From: Kribbella italica
GTDB lineage: Bacteria; Actinomycetota; Actinomycetes; Propionibacteriales; Kribbellaceae
Length of the DNA stretch: 64,000 nt
Direction of reading: 5' to 3'
Assembly (NCBI RefSeq): GCF_014205135.1
Contig: NZ_JACHMY010000001.1
Coordinates: 4,402,001 to 4,466,000, forward strand
In this document: positions 1 through 8,931 of the stretch, piece by piece
How the letters are laid out: every line of letters starts with the position of its first letter
Position numbering within the stretch: the stretch's first letter is position 1
The notes under the pieces: model-generated
What the model saw: only the letters and a program-made list of their open reading frames with translations
The model's database searches: none
Told to the model about the DNA's origin: nothing
Made by a program: the position numbers and the translations under genes

Positions 1-317
1 ATCGGGCGGGCCTCGGGGCTCCAGCGGGCGAGCGACGCCGTACTGGTGAACGCCAGCAGCGCGTTCCGCCCGTCCTGGCCCTGGAGGAGGGCCACCGCCA
101 TGTCGGAGGTCTTGTCGTGGGCCAGGCCCTGGTCGTCGTACTCGACCTCGCCGAGCATCGCCACGACCGGCACCAGCAGCCTGGCCGAGGTCAGCGCGTG
201 CAGGATCGCGCCGAGGTCCTGCCGGGCGAGCGCCTCGGCCAGGGCGGCGTCCGCCGTACCGTCGTCGTTGTCGAACCCGGTGAAGGCCAAGCGTTTGTCC
301 GGCTGCACACCGACCAT
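1..317 (-). CDS. SseB family protein (3' end cut by window edge)
   Basis: Reading leftward from the ATG at 315-317 gives about 105 residues that run off the window. The peptide resembles the SseB N-terminal domain: an acidic start with DNDDGTADAALAEAL, then SARLLVPVVAML, then a stretch with the DKTSDMAVALLQG and ALLAFTS pattern typical of the family. SseB-type domains occur in actinobacterial proteins of unclear function, some linked to enhanced serine sensitivity or type VII secretion. The gene is divergent from the small membrane protein gene at 398. The family call rests on pattern recognition; the missing C-terminus prevents a length comparison. Confidence 0.72.
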   Translation of the reverse strand, partial: MVGVQPDKRLAFTGFDNDDGTADAALAEALARQDLGAILHALTSARLLVPVVAMLGEVEYDDQGLAHDKTSDMAVALLQGQDGRNALLAFTSTASLARWSPEARP

Positions 318-397
318 TGTCCCCGGACACCGGTTTCAGGGTGTGCTCAGGGCTGTTCCCGGCTTGGTTCCGGGCGGGTCTGTGCGAGCCTGGGTGT

Positions 398-904
398 GTG
401 CCTGACTTCAATGATCTGACGCTGCTGCCGTTCTGTGCGGGTCTCACCCTGCTCGGCCTGATCGGCTCGTGGGCCGCCTGGCGGCGCCGCGGGGCGGCGG
501 CCGGCGTACGAGGCGTGGCCTGGTCCCTGCTACCGGTCTCGCTCTACCTGACCGGCCTGCTGGAGCTGGTCTGGGACGTCGTCCGCTCGGCGGTCAGCTG
601 GGTCTCGCACCTGATCTTCTCCCCCACGGTGTGGGCCGGGGTCGCGCTGTTCGGCGTCTCCGTCGTCCTGTACGTCGTGTCCGGTGTGGCCAAGGCCCGC
701 CGGAGCCCCGCGGCGGAGAAGCCGGCCAAGACGAAGCCCACGGCCGCCACCGGTGAACTGACCAGCACCGGACCGGCCCCCGCCTCGGCCTCCGCCCCTG
801 CCACCCAGCCGGCCAAGGCCCCGAAGGGCGCCAAGGCGAGCCGGCAGGAGTCGTCGGAGTTCGACGAGATCGAGGACATCCTGAAGCGTCATGGAATCAA
901 CTGA
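398..904 (+). CDS. Conserved small membrane protein
   Basis: This 168-residue protein has three hydrophobic segments at about residues 7-28, 45-62 and 77-96. A Pro/Ala/Lys-rich cytosolic linker follows, and the C-terminus ends in an acidic patch (SSEFDEIEDILKRHGIN). Proteins of this shape in actinobacteria are often labelled 'cellulose synthase', but nothing here supports that: there is no glycosyltransferase motif and the protein is far too short. I chose the GTG at 398 because it directly precedes the first hydrophobic segment; a TTG at 317 is in frame but less convincing. Its last 14 bases overlap the next gene, so the two are probably cotranscribed. Function unknown. Confidence 0.65.
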   Translation: MPDFNDLTLLPFCAGLTLLGLIGSWAAWRRRGAAAGVRGVAWSLLPVSLYLTGLLELVWDVVRSAVSWVSHLIFSPTVWAGVALFGVSVVLYVVSGVAKARRSPAAEKPAKTKPTAATGELTSTGPAPASASAPATQPAKAPKGAKASRQESSEFDEIEDILKRHGIN

Positions 905-1568
905 CAGCCCCACCCCTGACACCGTTGCCCCTGCCACGCTGACCGTCGACAGCCTGCTGGACCACGTCCAGGCCGCTCCGGCCCGACTCGGGCGGACCCG
1001 CCTGATCGGCGTCGACGGTCCGGCCGGCTCCGGCAAGACCACCCTGGCCGCCCGTTTCGCCGCGCGTGCGGAGGCGCGCGGACTCCGGTGCCAGGTGCTC
1101 CACATGGACGACCTGTACGACGGTTGGGACGGCGCCGTCCGCGGCTTCGGCCTGCTGCGCGACCACGTGCTGCAGCGGATCGCCGACGGCCGCGAGGGCC
1201 GGTACCGGCGCTACGACTGGATCCAGGGCGCGTACGCCGAGCTGCACGTCGTACCGACCACGCTCGACCTGCTGATCGTCGAGGGCGTCACGTCCTGCGA
1301 CCGCGACGCCGACCACTGGCAGTCGCTGCGGGTCTGGATCGAGACCAGCAACGAGGTCCGCCTGGACCGCGGCATCGAGCGCGACGGCGAAGCCCTCCGC
1401 GACCGCTGGCTGGACTGGATGCGCTGGGAACGCGACCACTTCGCCAGCCAGCACACCCGCGACCGGGCCCACGTCATCGTCGACGGCAACCCCACTCATC
1501 CCCACGACCCCGACACGGACCTCGTCACCAAGTCGGTCCACCTGGACCACGACTCCGCGGCTTCGTGA
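891..1568 (+). CDS. Uridine kinase-like P-loop NTPase
   Basis: The 225-residue protein carries a Walker A motif, GPAGSGKTT, at about residues 43-51, and a kinase-type HMDDLYDGW segment near residue 73. This matches the actinobacterial uridine kinase/AAA ATPase group that phosphorylates small hydroxylated substrates with ATP. A Walker-B-like stretch (LLIVEGV) and Arg-rich lid residues follow. The ATG at 891 overlaps the preceding membrane protein gene by 14 bases, suggesting translational coupling. The exact substrate cannot be read from sequence; uridine is a family-level guess. Confidence 0.78.
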   Translation: MESTDSPTPDTVAPATLTVDSLLDHVQAAPARLGRTRLIGVDGPAGSGKTTLAARFAARAEARGLRCQVLHMDDLYDGWDGAVRGFGLLRDHVLQRIADGREGRYRRYDWIQGAYAELHVVPTTLDLLIVEGVTSCDRDADHWQSLRVWIETSNEVRLDRGIERDGEALRDRWLDWMRWERDHFASQHTRDRAHVIVDGNPTHPHDPDTDLVTKSVHLDHDSAAS

Positions 1569-1639
1569 GCCGCGCATTGTGACGAATCCGAAGGCCGGAC
1601 AGGCTCTGCTGGGGCTCTGGTTCGGGTGAGGATGGACGT

Positions 1640-2530
1640 ATGAGCGTTTTGCCATCGGGCGAGCAGTGGACCATTCGGGCCGGGGAGTACGCCGGGACCG
1701 TGGTGAGTGTCGGCGGTGGGTTGCGCGGGCTCTCGTACGGCGACCGCGAGGTGCTCGTCGGGTACGGCGAGGACGAGGCGGCGCACGCCGGGATCGGGCA
1801 GCACCTCTTCCCGTGGCCGAACCGGATCACCGACGGCAGGTACACCTTCGACGGCTCCGACCAGCAGCTCCCGCTGACCGAGCCGACCCGGGCGAACGCC
1901 ATCCACGGCCTGACCCGCTGGGCGAACTGGGAGCGGATCGACGACGGCCTCGACGAGTCCCTGGTGGAGGTCGCGTACCGCCTGCACGGCCAGCCGGGGT
2001 ACCCGCACCAGCTGGACATCGCCCTGACCTACCGGCTCGATGCGGAGACCGGTCTGACCGTCACCGCCTCGGCGAAGAACGTGGGGACCAGCGCAGCGCC
2101 GTACGGGTACGGCACGCACCCGTACCTGACCGTCGGGCGGGAGCTCGACGAGTGCGAGCTGGAGTTCCGCGCCGAGCAGTGGCTCGAGGTCACGCCGGAT
2201 CGGCTGACGCCGGTCGGCAAGCGGCCGGTCGCCGGGTCGGACTTCGACTTCGGGACCGCGCGCACGATCGGCGGGCTCGACATCGACAACGCGTTCACCG
2301 GGCTGCCGAGCGGCTGGGTCGTGACGCTGACCGACCCGGGCAGCGGCAACCGCGCCGTCCTGAGCGGTGACACCGGCTGGCTGCAGCTCTACACGGGCAA
2401 CGCGATCGGCCGCGTCGGTCTGGCCGTCGAGCCGATGACCTGCCCGCCGGACAGCTTCGTCACCGGCGAGGACCTGGTCGTCCTCCAGCCCGGCGCCGAG
2501 CACAGCACGACGTTCGCCGTGAGCGTCTAG
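1640..2530 (+). CDS. Aldose 1-epimerase (galactose mutarotase) family protein
   Basis: This 296-residue protein has the hallmarks of the galactose mutarotase-like beta-sandwich family, which interconverts alpha and beta anomers of aldoses. These are an FPWPNRITDG motif near residue 57, AIHGLTR (catalytic His region) near residue 87, and GYGTHPYLT around residue 150, which supplies the second conserved His. A conserved Glu is expected in the C-terminal VEPMTCPPDSF segment. The length is typical. It stands alone between the kinase gene and the convergent PH-domain gene, so the sugar it acts on is not indicated. Confidence 0.87.
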   Translation: MSVLPSGEQWTIRAGEYAGTVVSVGGGLRGLSYGDREVLVGYGEDEAAHAGIGQHLFPWPNRITDGRYTFDGSDQQLPLTEPTRANAIHGLTRWANWERIDDGLDESLVEVAYRLHGQPGYPHQLDIALTYRLDAETGLTVTASAKNVGTSAAPYGYGTHPYLTVGRELDECELEFRAEQWLEVTPDRLTPVGKRPVAGSDFDFGTARTIGGLDIDNAFTGLPSGWVVTLTDPGSGNRAVLSGDTGWLQLYTGNAIGRVGLAVEPMTCPPDSFVTGEDLVVLQPGAEHSTTFAVSV

Positions 2531-2569
2531 CCCGTACGGCGTCGCGCCCGCCTGCCGCGGCCGCCTCGC

Positions 2570-3046
2570 TCAGGACGTCTGCGTTCCCGCCCCGTGCGCC
2601 CGCGCGACCGCGGCGAGCTCCTTCGCCGCCGCCGTCGCCCGGACGCCCTCGGACGCCTGGATCGCAAGGATCCCCAGCCGGTTGTCGTCGGTGTCGTACA
2701 TCTGCAGCCACGGATCACCCGCGGTGAAGCGCAGCACCTTCACGTCGCTCCACGGGTACGAGTACGACTTGAAGACGTTGCGCACCCGCAGGCCGTCGGC
2801 GTACGCCGTGACGCGGACCGTGGCCATCCGGTAGAGCAGGTACAGCACCGTGCCGAAGAACGCGATCAGCGTCAGCCGCTGGAACAGCGTGAACGTCGCC
2901 CGCGACTCGTCCGGCAGCCGGAACCAGATCACCCCGAAGACCGCGAGGATCGACGCCGCCATCGCCGTCGTCACCGCCGCGACGATCCGCGGGTGGAAGG
3001 TGAACAACGGGGTGACACCGGTCACGAGCGACTCCGGGGTGGCCAT
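2570..3046 (-). CDS. PH domain-containing membrane protein
   Basis: The 158-residue protein has two hydrophobic segments (about residues 21-42 and 57-72). They are followed by a bacterial PH-like domain: VRVTAYADGLRVRNVF, a WSDVKVLRF strand and an ILAIQASEG helix start. Such proteins are common in actinobacteria next to biosynthetic genes and have no assigned role. Its ATG shares one base with the hisG stop, so it is probably translated from the hisG transcript. The link to histidine synthesis is positional only. Confidence 0.75.
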   Translation of the reverse strand: MATPESLVTGVTPLFTFHPRIVAAVTTAMAASILAVFGVIWFRLPDESRATFTLFQRLTLIAFFGTVLYLLYRMATVRVTAYADGLRVRNVFKSYSYPWSDVKVLRFTAGDPWLQMYDTDDNRLGILAIQASEGVRATAAAKELAAVARAHGAGTQTS

Positions 3047-3891
3047 CAGATCCGGGCTGCGTGGATGTCGGTGGTCAGGATCGCCCGGGCGCCGACGTCC
3101 CAGAGCTGGTCCATGATCTTCTGTGCGTCGGCCCGGAGCACCATCACGCGGACGGCGACCCAGCCTTCCCGATGCAACGGCGACACCGTCGGCGACTCCA
3201 GGCCCGGGGTCAGCGCGTTGGCGGCCTCCACCGACTCGGCCCGGATGTCGTAGTCCATCATCACGTAGTTGCGCGCGACCAGGACGCCCTGCAGCCGGCG
3301 GACCAACTGCTGCAGACCGGCCGGCTGGTCGACGCCGTGCCGCGTGATCAGCACCGCCTCCGACGACAGGATCGGCTCGCCGAACACCTCGAGCCCCGCC
3401 TGGCGCAGCGTCGTACCGGTCTCGACGACGTCGGCGATCACGTCGGCCACGCCGAGCTGGACCGCGGACTCGACCGCGCCGTCGAGCTTCACCACGGACG
3501 CCTCGACGCCGTGCTCGGCCAGGTGGTCGGACAGGATGCCGGCGAACGACGTCGCGATCCGCTTCCCGGCCAGGTCCTTGACCGAGTCCGCGACGCCGGG
3601 CCGGCCGGCGAACCGGAAGGTCGAGCCGCCGAAGCCGAGCTCCATCAGGATGTCGTCGTCGGCGTGCGAGTCGAGCACCAGGTCACGGCCGGAGATGCCG
3701 ACGTCGAGGGTGCCCTCCCCGACGTACACGGCGATGTCGCGGGGGCGCAGGTAGTAGAACTCGACCTCGTTCGCGGTGTCGGTCAGCGCGAGGTCCTTCG
3801 TGGTCCGGCGCTGCTTGTAGCCGGCCTCGGTCAGGATGGCGGTGGCGGACTCGCTCAGCGAGCCCTTGTTCGGTACTGCGACGCGCAGCAT
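3046..3891 (-). CDS. hisG: ATP phosphoribosyltransferase (long form)
   Basis: HisG condenses ATP and PRPP to phosphoribosyl-ATP, the first committed step of histidine synthesis. The 281-residue length and a C-terminal regulatory ACT-like region identify the long, histidine-inhibited homohexameric form that needs no HisZ. The N-terminus LRVAVPNKGSLSESA is characteristic, as is the YYLRPRDIAVYVGEGTLDVG stretch near residue 47. The PRPP-binding region around DVIADVVETGTTLRQAGL near residue 155 is also recognisable. It lies 45 bases downstream of hisE, the usual actinobacterial hisE-hisG arrangement. Confidence 0.96.
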   Translation of the reverse strand: MLRVAVPNKGSLSESATAILTEAGYKQRRTTKDLALTDTANEVEFYYLRPRDIAVYVGEGTLDVGISGRDLVLDSHADDDILMELGFGGSTFRFAGRPGVADSVKDLAGKRIATSFAGILSDHLAEHGVEASVVKLDGAVESAVQLGVADVIADVVETGTTLRQAGLEVFGEPILSSEAVLITRHGVDQPAGLQQLVRRLQGVLVARNYVMMDYDIRAESVEAANALTPGLESPTVSPLHREGWVAVRVMVLRADAQKIMDQLWDVGARAILTTDIHAARI

Positions 3892-3936
3892 GGGTCGGCC
3901 TTTCAGAAGAGGTGGTCCCGGGATCCGCAGTGGCTC

Positions 3937-4200
3937 CTACAGATGTCGGTACACGTCGTCGAGGTCGAGGCCGAGCGCGTGCATCATCACCTGCGCGTGG
4001 TAGAAGAGCTGGCTCAGCTCCTCGGCGGCCCGGTCCTTGCTCTCGTGCTCGGCGGCCATCCAGGACTCGGCGGCCTCCTCGACCAGCTTCTTGCCGATCG
4101 CGTGCACGCCGGCGTCGAGCGCGGCCACGGTGCCGGATCCCTCCGGCCGCGTCAGCGCCCTCTCACCGATTTCGGCGAACAGTTCCTCAAAGGTCTTCAT
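3937..4200 (-). CDS. hisE: Phosphoribosyl-ATP pyrophosphatase
   Basis: This 87-residue protein is a single MazG-like all-alpha domain that hydrolyses phosphoribosyl-ATP to phosphoribosyl-AMP and pyrophosphate, the second histidine step. Family features are KTFEELFAEIGERA at the start, the metal-binding acidic helix KKLVEEAAESWMAAEHE, and the AEELSQLFYHAQVMMHALG helix. The length is normal for a stand-alone HisE. It is upstream of hisG on the same strand, and the two probably form an operon. Confidence 0.95.
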   Translation of the reverse strand: MKTFEELFAEIGERALTRPEGSGTVAALDAGVHAIGKKLVEEAAESWMAAEHESKDRAAEELSQLFYHAQVMMHALGLDLDDVYRHL

Positions 4201-4266
4201 CGCGCGCCCAGCCTAGAGGGCGCCTGGTGACGGCCCGTCAACAGGTCTCGTCCAGCGGGACGAAGC

Positions 4267-4617
4267 TCAGGTTGATTCCGGGTCGTACGGCGCGCGCTGA
4301 CCGGCCGGGAGCCGCTGCGCGGACTCCATCAGGTCGGACGAGTTCGAGACCGGCTTGTCCTCGTCGTAGTCGTCGTCCATGCCGTCGAGCAGGTGCTTGC
4401 GGACGAAGCTGCGCGGGTTCAGGTCGCGCACGTCGAGGTCGGCGAACTCCGGGCCGAGCTCGTTGCGCAGGTCGTTCTGGGCGTTGTTGACCATCTGCCG
4501 CACCTGGCGCAACAGGCGGCCCGCCGTCCGGGCGAACTCCGGCAGCCGGTCCGGCCCGAACAGCAGCACGGCGACGATGGCGATCACGACGAGCTCGAGC
4601 GGCCCGATGCCGAACAT
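4267..4617 (-). CDS. tatB: Sec-independent protein translocase TatB
   Basis: The 116-residue protein starts FGIGPLELVVIAIVAVLLFG, the single transmembrane helix and FGP hinge of TatA/TatB. The amphipathic helix PDRLPEFARTAGRLLRQVRQ and a charged C-terminal tail follow. The Glu at residue 8 and its place at the end of the sigE-rseA-rseB-htrA block identify TatB, the receptor subunit that contacts twin-arginine signal peptides. About 200 bases separate it from htrA; these show no other gene. Confidence 0.9.
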   Translation of the reverse strand: MFGIGPLELVVIAIVAVLLFGPDRLPEFARTAGRLLRQVRQMVNNAQNDLRNELGPEFADLDVRDLNPRSFVRKHLLDGMDDDYDEDKPVSNSSDLMESAQRLPAGQRAPYDPEST

Positions 4618-4821
4618 GTCCCCACCTTCTCCGGTCGTTCCCCAGTCCGCAGACAGGGTAGCCCGCGTGCGGTCAGCGCGTCGGGCGGGTCCGCCTCTAC
4701 CCGGCGGCTTTGCTTTCCCGTCACCGGGCAGCCGATTCCCGGCCGCCGTGCCGGGCCCGGTTCCGGCCGTACGCCGTACCGGGTCTTCGGCGCCCTCGGC
4801 GGACCGGATGGCCCGCCGGCC

Positions 4822-6408
4822 TCAGCCGGTCTGCTGGCCGAGGGTGACGGTGGCCTGCCGCGGACGGCCGGCGCGCTGGTAGTCGAGCCGGATGGTCTCG
4901 CCCGGCCGGTGGGTGCGGATCGCGACGATCAGTCCCTCGGCCGTGTCGACCGGCTGGTTGTTGATCGAGGTCACGACGTCACCGGTCCGTAGTCCGGCCT
5001 GCGACGCCGGCGAGCCCGCCGTCACGTCGGTGACCCGCGCGCCGCCCTCGAACCGCATGTCCACGTTCGCCCCGATCACCGGGTACGACGCCTTGCCGCT
5101 GGCGATCAGCTGCTGCGCGGTCCGCCGGGCCTGGTCGATCGGGATCGCGAAACCGAGGCCGATGTTGCCGCTGCTGCCCTCCTCGGCGCCGCGCACGGTG
5201 GCGATCGCGGAGTTCACGCCGATCACCTTCGCGTTCATGTCGACCAGCGGGCCGCCGGAGTTGCCCGGGTTGATCGCGGCGTCGGTCTGCAGCGCGTTGA
5301 TGTAGGAGATCTCGCCCTCGCCGCCGGCCGTGACCGGGCGGTTCTTGGCCGAGACGATGCCGGAGGTGACGGTGCCGGCCAGGCCGAGCGGCGAACCGAT
5401 CGCCACCACGTCCTGCCCGACGATCGCCTGGTCGGAGCGGCCGAACTGGACCGCCGGAGCGTTGATCCCGACCACCTGCACGACCGCCAGGTCGTACGCC
5501 GGGGAGCGGCCGACCAGGCGGGCCGTGGCCGCCTTGCCCTGCTGGGTGACGACCTGGATCGAGCCGCCGTTGGCCGCGGCCGAGACGACGTGGTTGTTGG
5601 TCAGGATGTGCCCGGAGGTGTCGATCACGAACCCGGAACCGGTCGCGTTGCTGTTGTCGGCGCCTTCGACCTTGAGCTGGACGACGCTCGGCAGCAGGGC
5701 CTGGGCGACCGCCGACACACTGCCGGTGCGGATCTTCGGGTCGGTGCCGTTGCCGATCTCCGGGCCCGACTGGTCGGCGATCGGGTCGGGACGGTCCAGC
5801 GCGACGACGGTCGCGGCCGCACCGGCACCGGCGATGAGCGCGACGATCAGCGAGACGATCGCCGCGATCAGGATCGTCCGGTTGCCGTTGGGGTTCTTCG
5901 GCGGCTGGGACGGGGTGTACGCCCGCGCCTGCTGCTGGTGCCAGTCGAGCGGCGGCGGAGGCACGTACGCCGGCTGCGGCTGCGTCGGCCACGCCTGCCC
6001 CGGGTACACGGGCCGGAACCCAGGCTCCTGGGGTTGCCCGAAGCTCCGCTGCGTCACCGACCGCTCGGCCTGCCGGTAGGCGGCGTCCCCACCGGGAGTC
6101 GCCAGAGGCGCAGCCCCGTTCTGCGCCGCAGGCGGTGTCAAGGCGGAAACCGCAGGACTCACCGGCGGCGTCGCGCCGGGGGAACCACTCGCGGGGTTGG
6201 TGAAGGGCAAGCCGCCGGGGGCAGTGCCATCGGACGCAGCACCCAGCCCGTCCGCGCCGGAGGCGCTGGACCCCGGGGACGCGGACCCCTCTCCCCTCCC
6301 CCCGTCAGGGGCAGGTGGAGGCACCACAGGGCCCGCGGTGGGGACCGGGCGGGTCGGTTCCGCGTCCTGTGGGGTTCGTACTGTCGGCTCGGCGTCGTCC
6401 CAGCTCAC
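4822..6408 (-). CDS. htrA: HtrA-type membrane-anchored serine protease with PDZ domain
   Basis: This envelope quality-control protease has four parts in order. First is a Pro/Ala-rich cytoplasmic segment of about 190 residues. Next is a transmembrane helix (LIAAIVSLIVALIAGAGAAA), then a trypsin-like domain with catalytic His in LTNNHV, Asp in AYDLAVVQV and Ser in NPGNSGGPLV. A C-terminal PDZ domain (GARVTDVTAGSPASQAGLR) completes it. I prefer the GTG at 6408 (MSWDDAEPT) because GAGG lies 8 bases upstream; an in-frame GTG at 6459 has its purine run too close. The gene belongs to the SigE stress operon, and SigE control of htrA is established in mycobacteria. Confidence 0.93.
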   Translation of the reverse strand: MSWDDAEPTVRTPQDAEPTRPVPTAGPVVPPPAPDGGRGEGSASPGSSASGADGLGAASDGTAPGGLPFTNPASGSPGATPPVSPAVSALTPPAAQNGAAPLATPGGDAAYRQAERSVTQRSFGQPQEPGFRPVYPGQAWPTQPQPAYVPPPPLDWHQQQARAYTPSQPPKNPNGNRTILIAAIVSLIVALIAGAGAAATVVALDRPDPIADQSGPEIGNGTDPKIRTGSVSAVAQALLPSVVQLKVEGADNSNATGSGFVIDTSGHILTNNHVVSAAANGGSIQVVTQQGKAATARLVGRSPAYDLAVVQVVGINAPAVQFGRSDQAIVGQDVVAIGSPLGLAGTVTSGIVSAKNRPVTAGGEGEISYINALQTDAAINPGNSGGPLVDMNAKVIGVNSAIATVRGAEEGSSGNIGLGFAIPIDQARRTAQQLIASGKASYPVIGANVDMRFEGGARVTDVTAGSPASQAGLRTGDVVTSINNQPVDTAEGLIVAIRTHRPGETIRLDYQRAGRPRQATVTLGQQTG

Positions 6409-6471
6409 GGTGGCCGCCTCACGTCGTCGTTGTCTCGTGGTGGGAGCTCCGGAAGTCACTCCCAGCTTTGA

Positions 6472-7551
6472 TTATCCCAGCTTCCACGAGAGCGCACTCA
6501 TCGGAGTGAGCCACGTCGCGATTCGGGCCAGTCCAGTACCCATCCGCCGGACCGGTGTCACCCGGGCCGGCACCTCGTGCGGGAACGCCTCCACGACCCG
6601 TGCCAGCACGTCCGGGGGCAGGTCGCCGACGAGCGTGTAGACGATCCCGCCCGACGACCATACGGCGTACGACGGTATCCCGTACCGTACGTGCACTCCG
6701 GGCGTGCCCATCGTCCCGTACCCGGCGACGGCCTTCGGGTCGAGCGCCCCGCGCTGCTGGAACAGCGACACGTTGAACAGGCCGTCGGAGTACGAGAACT
6801 GCAGGACGCCGGCCGCCGTGTCCTGGTGCACGTCGTACAGCTCCAGCGACGCCGGCAGCTCGCTCGTGCAGGTCCAGCCCTGGGTCCGCAGCCCGTCGAC
6901 CCCGCCGATGCCCATCGAGTCCGACCCGCCCGGCAGCATCGGCGGCAGGTGCCCGAGGAACTCGCCGTTCTCGATCTCGAGGTCGGTGAACACCGTCGCC
7001 CGCACCAGCGCCTCGCCGTCCGCGGCGAACAGCTGCCGCTGCAGCAGCAGCCCGGTCGCCTGGTCGATCCAGAACCGTGCCGCTAGCGTCTGGTCGCCGC
7101 GCAGGGCCTCCACCAGTACGGCGGCCCGCCCGATCGTGTCCGTGCAGCACCGGTAGACCAGCTGGTACGTCGCCTTGAGCAGCGCGAGCGGTCCGCCATC
7201 CACAGCCGGGCTGTGCCCCTGGATACCCCGCTGCACGAACGACTTGGCGTCGGACGAGCCGGAGCCGACCAGACTGATCTCCGAGCCCTGCGCGGCCGCG
7301 TGCACGATGTCGAGCATCGCCGAGCTCGAGCCCTGCGGTCCCCACGAGGTGACGATCTGCGTGCCGTGGTACGAGATGTGGTCTGGCGCGGCAGCGGCCC
7401 GCTCCAGCCAGCTGACCGCCAGCGGCGCGTCCTCACGAGAAGCCGCCGGGGCGGGCGCGGCAGTCGCGGGCAGGGGCAGGCCGATACCGATCAGAACAGT
7501 GCTGACCAACACCGCGAGCCGGGCAGGGCCGACCAGCCGGGGAGTGCTCAC
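6472..7551 (-). CDS. MucB/RseB-like sigma-E regulatory protein, secreted
   Basis: The 359-residue protein begins with a Sec-type signal peptide (residues 1-32). It then shows a MucB/RseB-like fold: ISYHGTQIVTSW near residue 58, RFWIDQATGLLLQRQLF near residue 160, and a smaller C-terminal domain. RseB binds the periplasmic part of the anti-sigma factor and shields it from proteolysis, gating sigma-E release. It lies 5 bases after the anti-sigma gene and before htrA. The M. tuberculosis sigE locus, as I recall it, lacks this gene, so the three-part sensor is a notable difference. Starts with GTG. Confidence 0.8.
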   Translation of the reverse strand: MSTPRLVGPARLAVLVSTVLIGIGLPLPATAAPAPAASREDAPLAVSWLERAAAAPDHISYHGTQIVTSWGPQGSSSAMLDIVHAAAQGSEISLVGSGSSDAKSFVQRGIQGHSPAVDGGPLALLKATYQLVYRCCTDTIGRAAVLVEALRGDQTLAARFWIDQATGLLLQRQLFAADGEALVRATVFTDLEIENGEFLGHLPPMLPGGSDSMGIGGVDGLRTQGWTCTSELPASLELYDVHQDTAAGVLQFSYSDGLFNVSLFQQRGALDPKAVAGYGTMGTPGVHVRYGIPSYAVWSSGGIVYTLVGDLPPDVLARVVEAFPHEVPARVTPVRRMGTGLARIATWLTPMSALSWKLG

Positions 7552-7556
7552 AGGAC

Positions 7557-8174
7557 TCAGCGCCCCGTCAGAGCCACCGGCTGCAGCGTCGGGCTCAGCC
7601 CGGCGTACCCAGTCCCGTTGTAGGAGTTGAAGAAGCCCACCGGGTCACCGAACGGGCTACCGCCCGCAGTGGCCGCGTGGTCGGCGGAGAAGCTGGCCAC
7701 CGGGGGCGCCAGCACCGGCGGCTGCTCGGTGCCACGCGCCGGGTCGCCCAGCACGAAGGCCGTCCCCAGCAGGGACGCCACAGCGGCAGCGGACCCAGCA
7801 GCACCCAGTACGCCGGTCCGGCGGCGCGACCTCGGCGTCGTCGTACGAGCTGCCGGCCGGGTCGCACCGGTCCGGGCGGCCGGGAACGCCGAGCGCTGCG
7901 GGCTGAGCGTGACAGCCGGCGTGAGCACCGGCCGCACCTCCTCGCGCGGCTCCAGCGAGAACGCGGGTACACCCATCAGGCGCTGCATCAGGTCGGTCGA
8001 CGGCTCCGGAGCCTCCAGGGCCGACATCTGCGCCTTCAGCCGGCGCTGGGCGTCGACCTCGGCGCGGCAGGAGTCGCAGCAGACCAGGTGGCTCAGCACC
8101 CGGTCGCGGGAGTCGTGGTCGAGCTCGCCGTCGACGGCGGCGCTCAGCTTGTCCAGCGGATGCTGCACGGTCAT
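7557..8174 (-). CDS. rseA: Anti-sigma-E factor RseA-like (ZAS domain)
   Basis: The 205-residue protein has an N-terminal zinc-associated anti-sigma domain with the motif H-x3-C-x2-C (HLVCCDSC, residues 29-36). A linker rich in basic and Pro residues follows, then a transmembrane helix (GVLGAAGSAAAVASLLGTAF) at about residues 121-145 and an extracytoplasmic tail of about 60 residues. Such proteins hold ECF sigma factors inactive until the zinc site is oxidised or the protein is cut. Its ATG overlaps the sigE stop by 4 bases, which fixes stoichiometric production with SigE. Confidence 0.88.
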   Translation of the reverse strand: MTVQHPLDKLSAAVDGELDHDSRDRVLSHLVCCDSCRAEVDAQRRLKAQMSALEAPEPSTDLMQRLMGVPAFSLEPREEVRPVLTPAVTLSPQRSAFPAARTGATRPAARTTTPRSRRRTGVLGAAGSAAAVASLLGTAFVLGDPARGTEQPPVLAPPVASFSADHAATAGGSPFGDPVGFFNSYNGTGYAGLSPTLQPVALTGR

Positions 8175-8857
8175 CGGTCGTCACCTCCACCGGGAAGGGG
8201 CCCGTCCGCGGGCGGGCCGCTGACGCGGGAGTGGCCGGTCCGTGGCGCGCGGTGCTCGAGGTGCTTGCGCAGCATCGAGCGGCCGCGGTGGATCCGGCTC
8301 CGGACGGTGCCGAGCTTGACGTCCAGCACCGCGGCGATCTCGTCGTACGTCATGCCTTCGATGTCGCACAGCACCACGGCCGCGCGGAAGTCCTCCGGCA
8401 ACGCGTCGAGCGCGTGCTGGACGTCGTGGTCGAACTGGTCCTGGTCGAGCTTCTCGGCCGGGCCGCTGCCCTTGGCCGGCAGCCGGTCGTGCGCGTCCTC
8501 GGGCAGCCCGTCGAAACGGATCCGCTGCCGGCGGCGGGCGCCGTCCAGGAACAGGTTCGTGGTGATCCGGTACAGCCAGCCCTCGAACGTGCCCGGCGTG
8601 TAGCTCGACAGCGACCGGAAGACCCGGACGAAGACCTCTTGGGTCAGGTCCTCGGCGTCGTGCTTGTTGCCGGTCAGGCGGTAGGCCAGCCGGTAGACGC
8701 GGGCCGAGTGGGTCCGGACGATCTCGTCCCAGGACGGCAGCACGTCCGGCTGGTCCTGCGGGAGCGGCTGGGGGGCCAGGGCAGGCACCACGGAGGTGTC
8801 GACCGGCTTCACGGCAACGCCTCCCTGGGTCCGCTCGGCAACGAGTGTGACCACCAT
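8171..8857 (-). CDS. sigE: RNA polymerase ECF sigma factor SigE
   Basis: Sigma region 2 is clear (LAYRLTGNKHDAEDLTQEVF, FEGWLYRITTNLFLD). Region 4 follows with DIEGMTYDEIAAVLDVKLG and GTVRSRIHRGR. The order sigma, ZAS anti-sigma, htrA, tatB matches mycobacterial SigE, which controls the envelope-stress regulon. I set the start at the ATG at 8857; an in-frame GTG at 8896 would add 13 residues, and mycobacterial sigE is known to use several starts. A GGAAC/CGTT promoter lies upstream at 8932-8957. Confidence 0.92.
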   Translation of the reverse strand: MVVTLVAERTQGGVAVKPVDTSVVPALAPQPLPQDQPDVLPSWDEIVRTHSARVYRLAYRLTGNKHDAEDLTQEVFVRVFRSLSSYTPGTFEGWLYRITTNLFLDGARRRQRIRFDGLPEDAHDRLPAKGSGPAEKLDQDQFDHDVQHALDALPEDFRAAVVLCDIEGMTYDEIAAVLDVKLGTVRSRIHRGRSMLRKHLEHRAPRTGHSRVSGPPADGPLPGGGDDR

Positions 8858-8931
8858 GGTGCCGTGTTCACCGTCCTCTGCGCACGTCGGGGACACCCGG
8901 GCCGAACCCTGAGATGCCGGTACGACGGTCC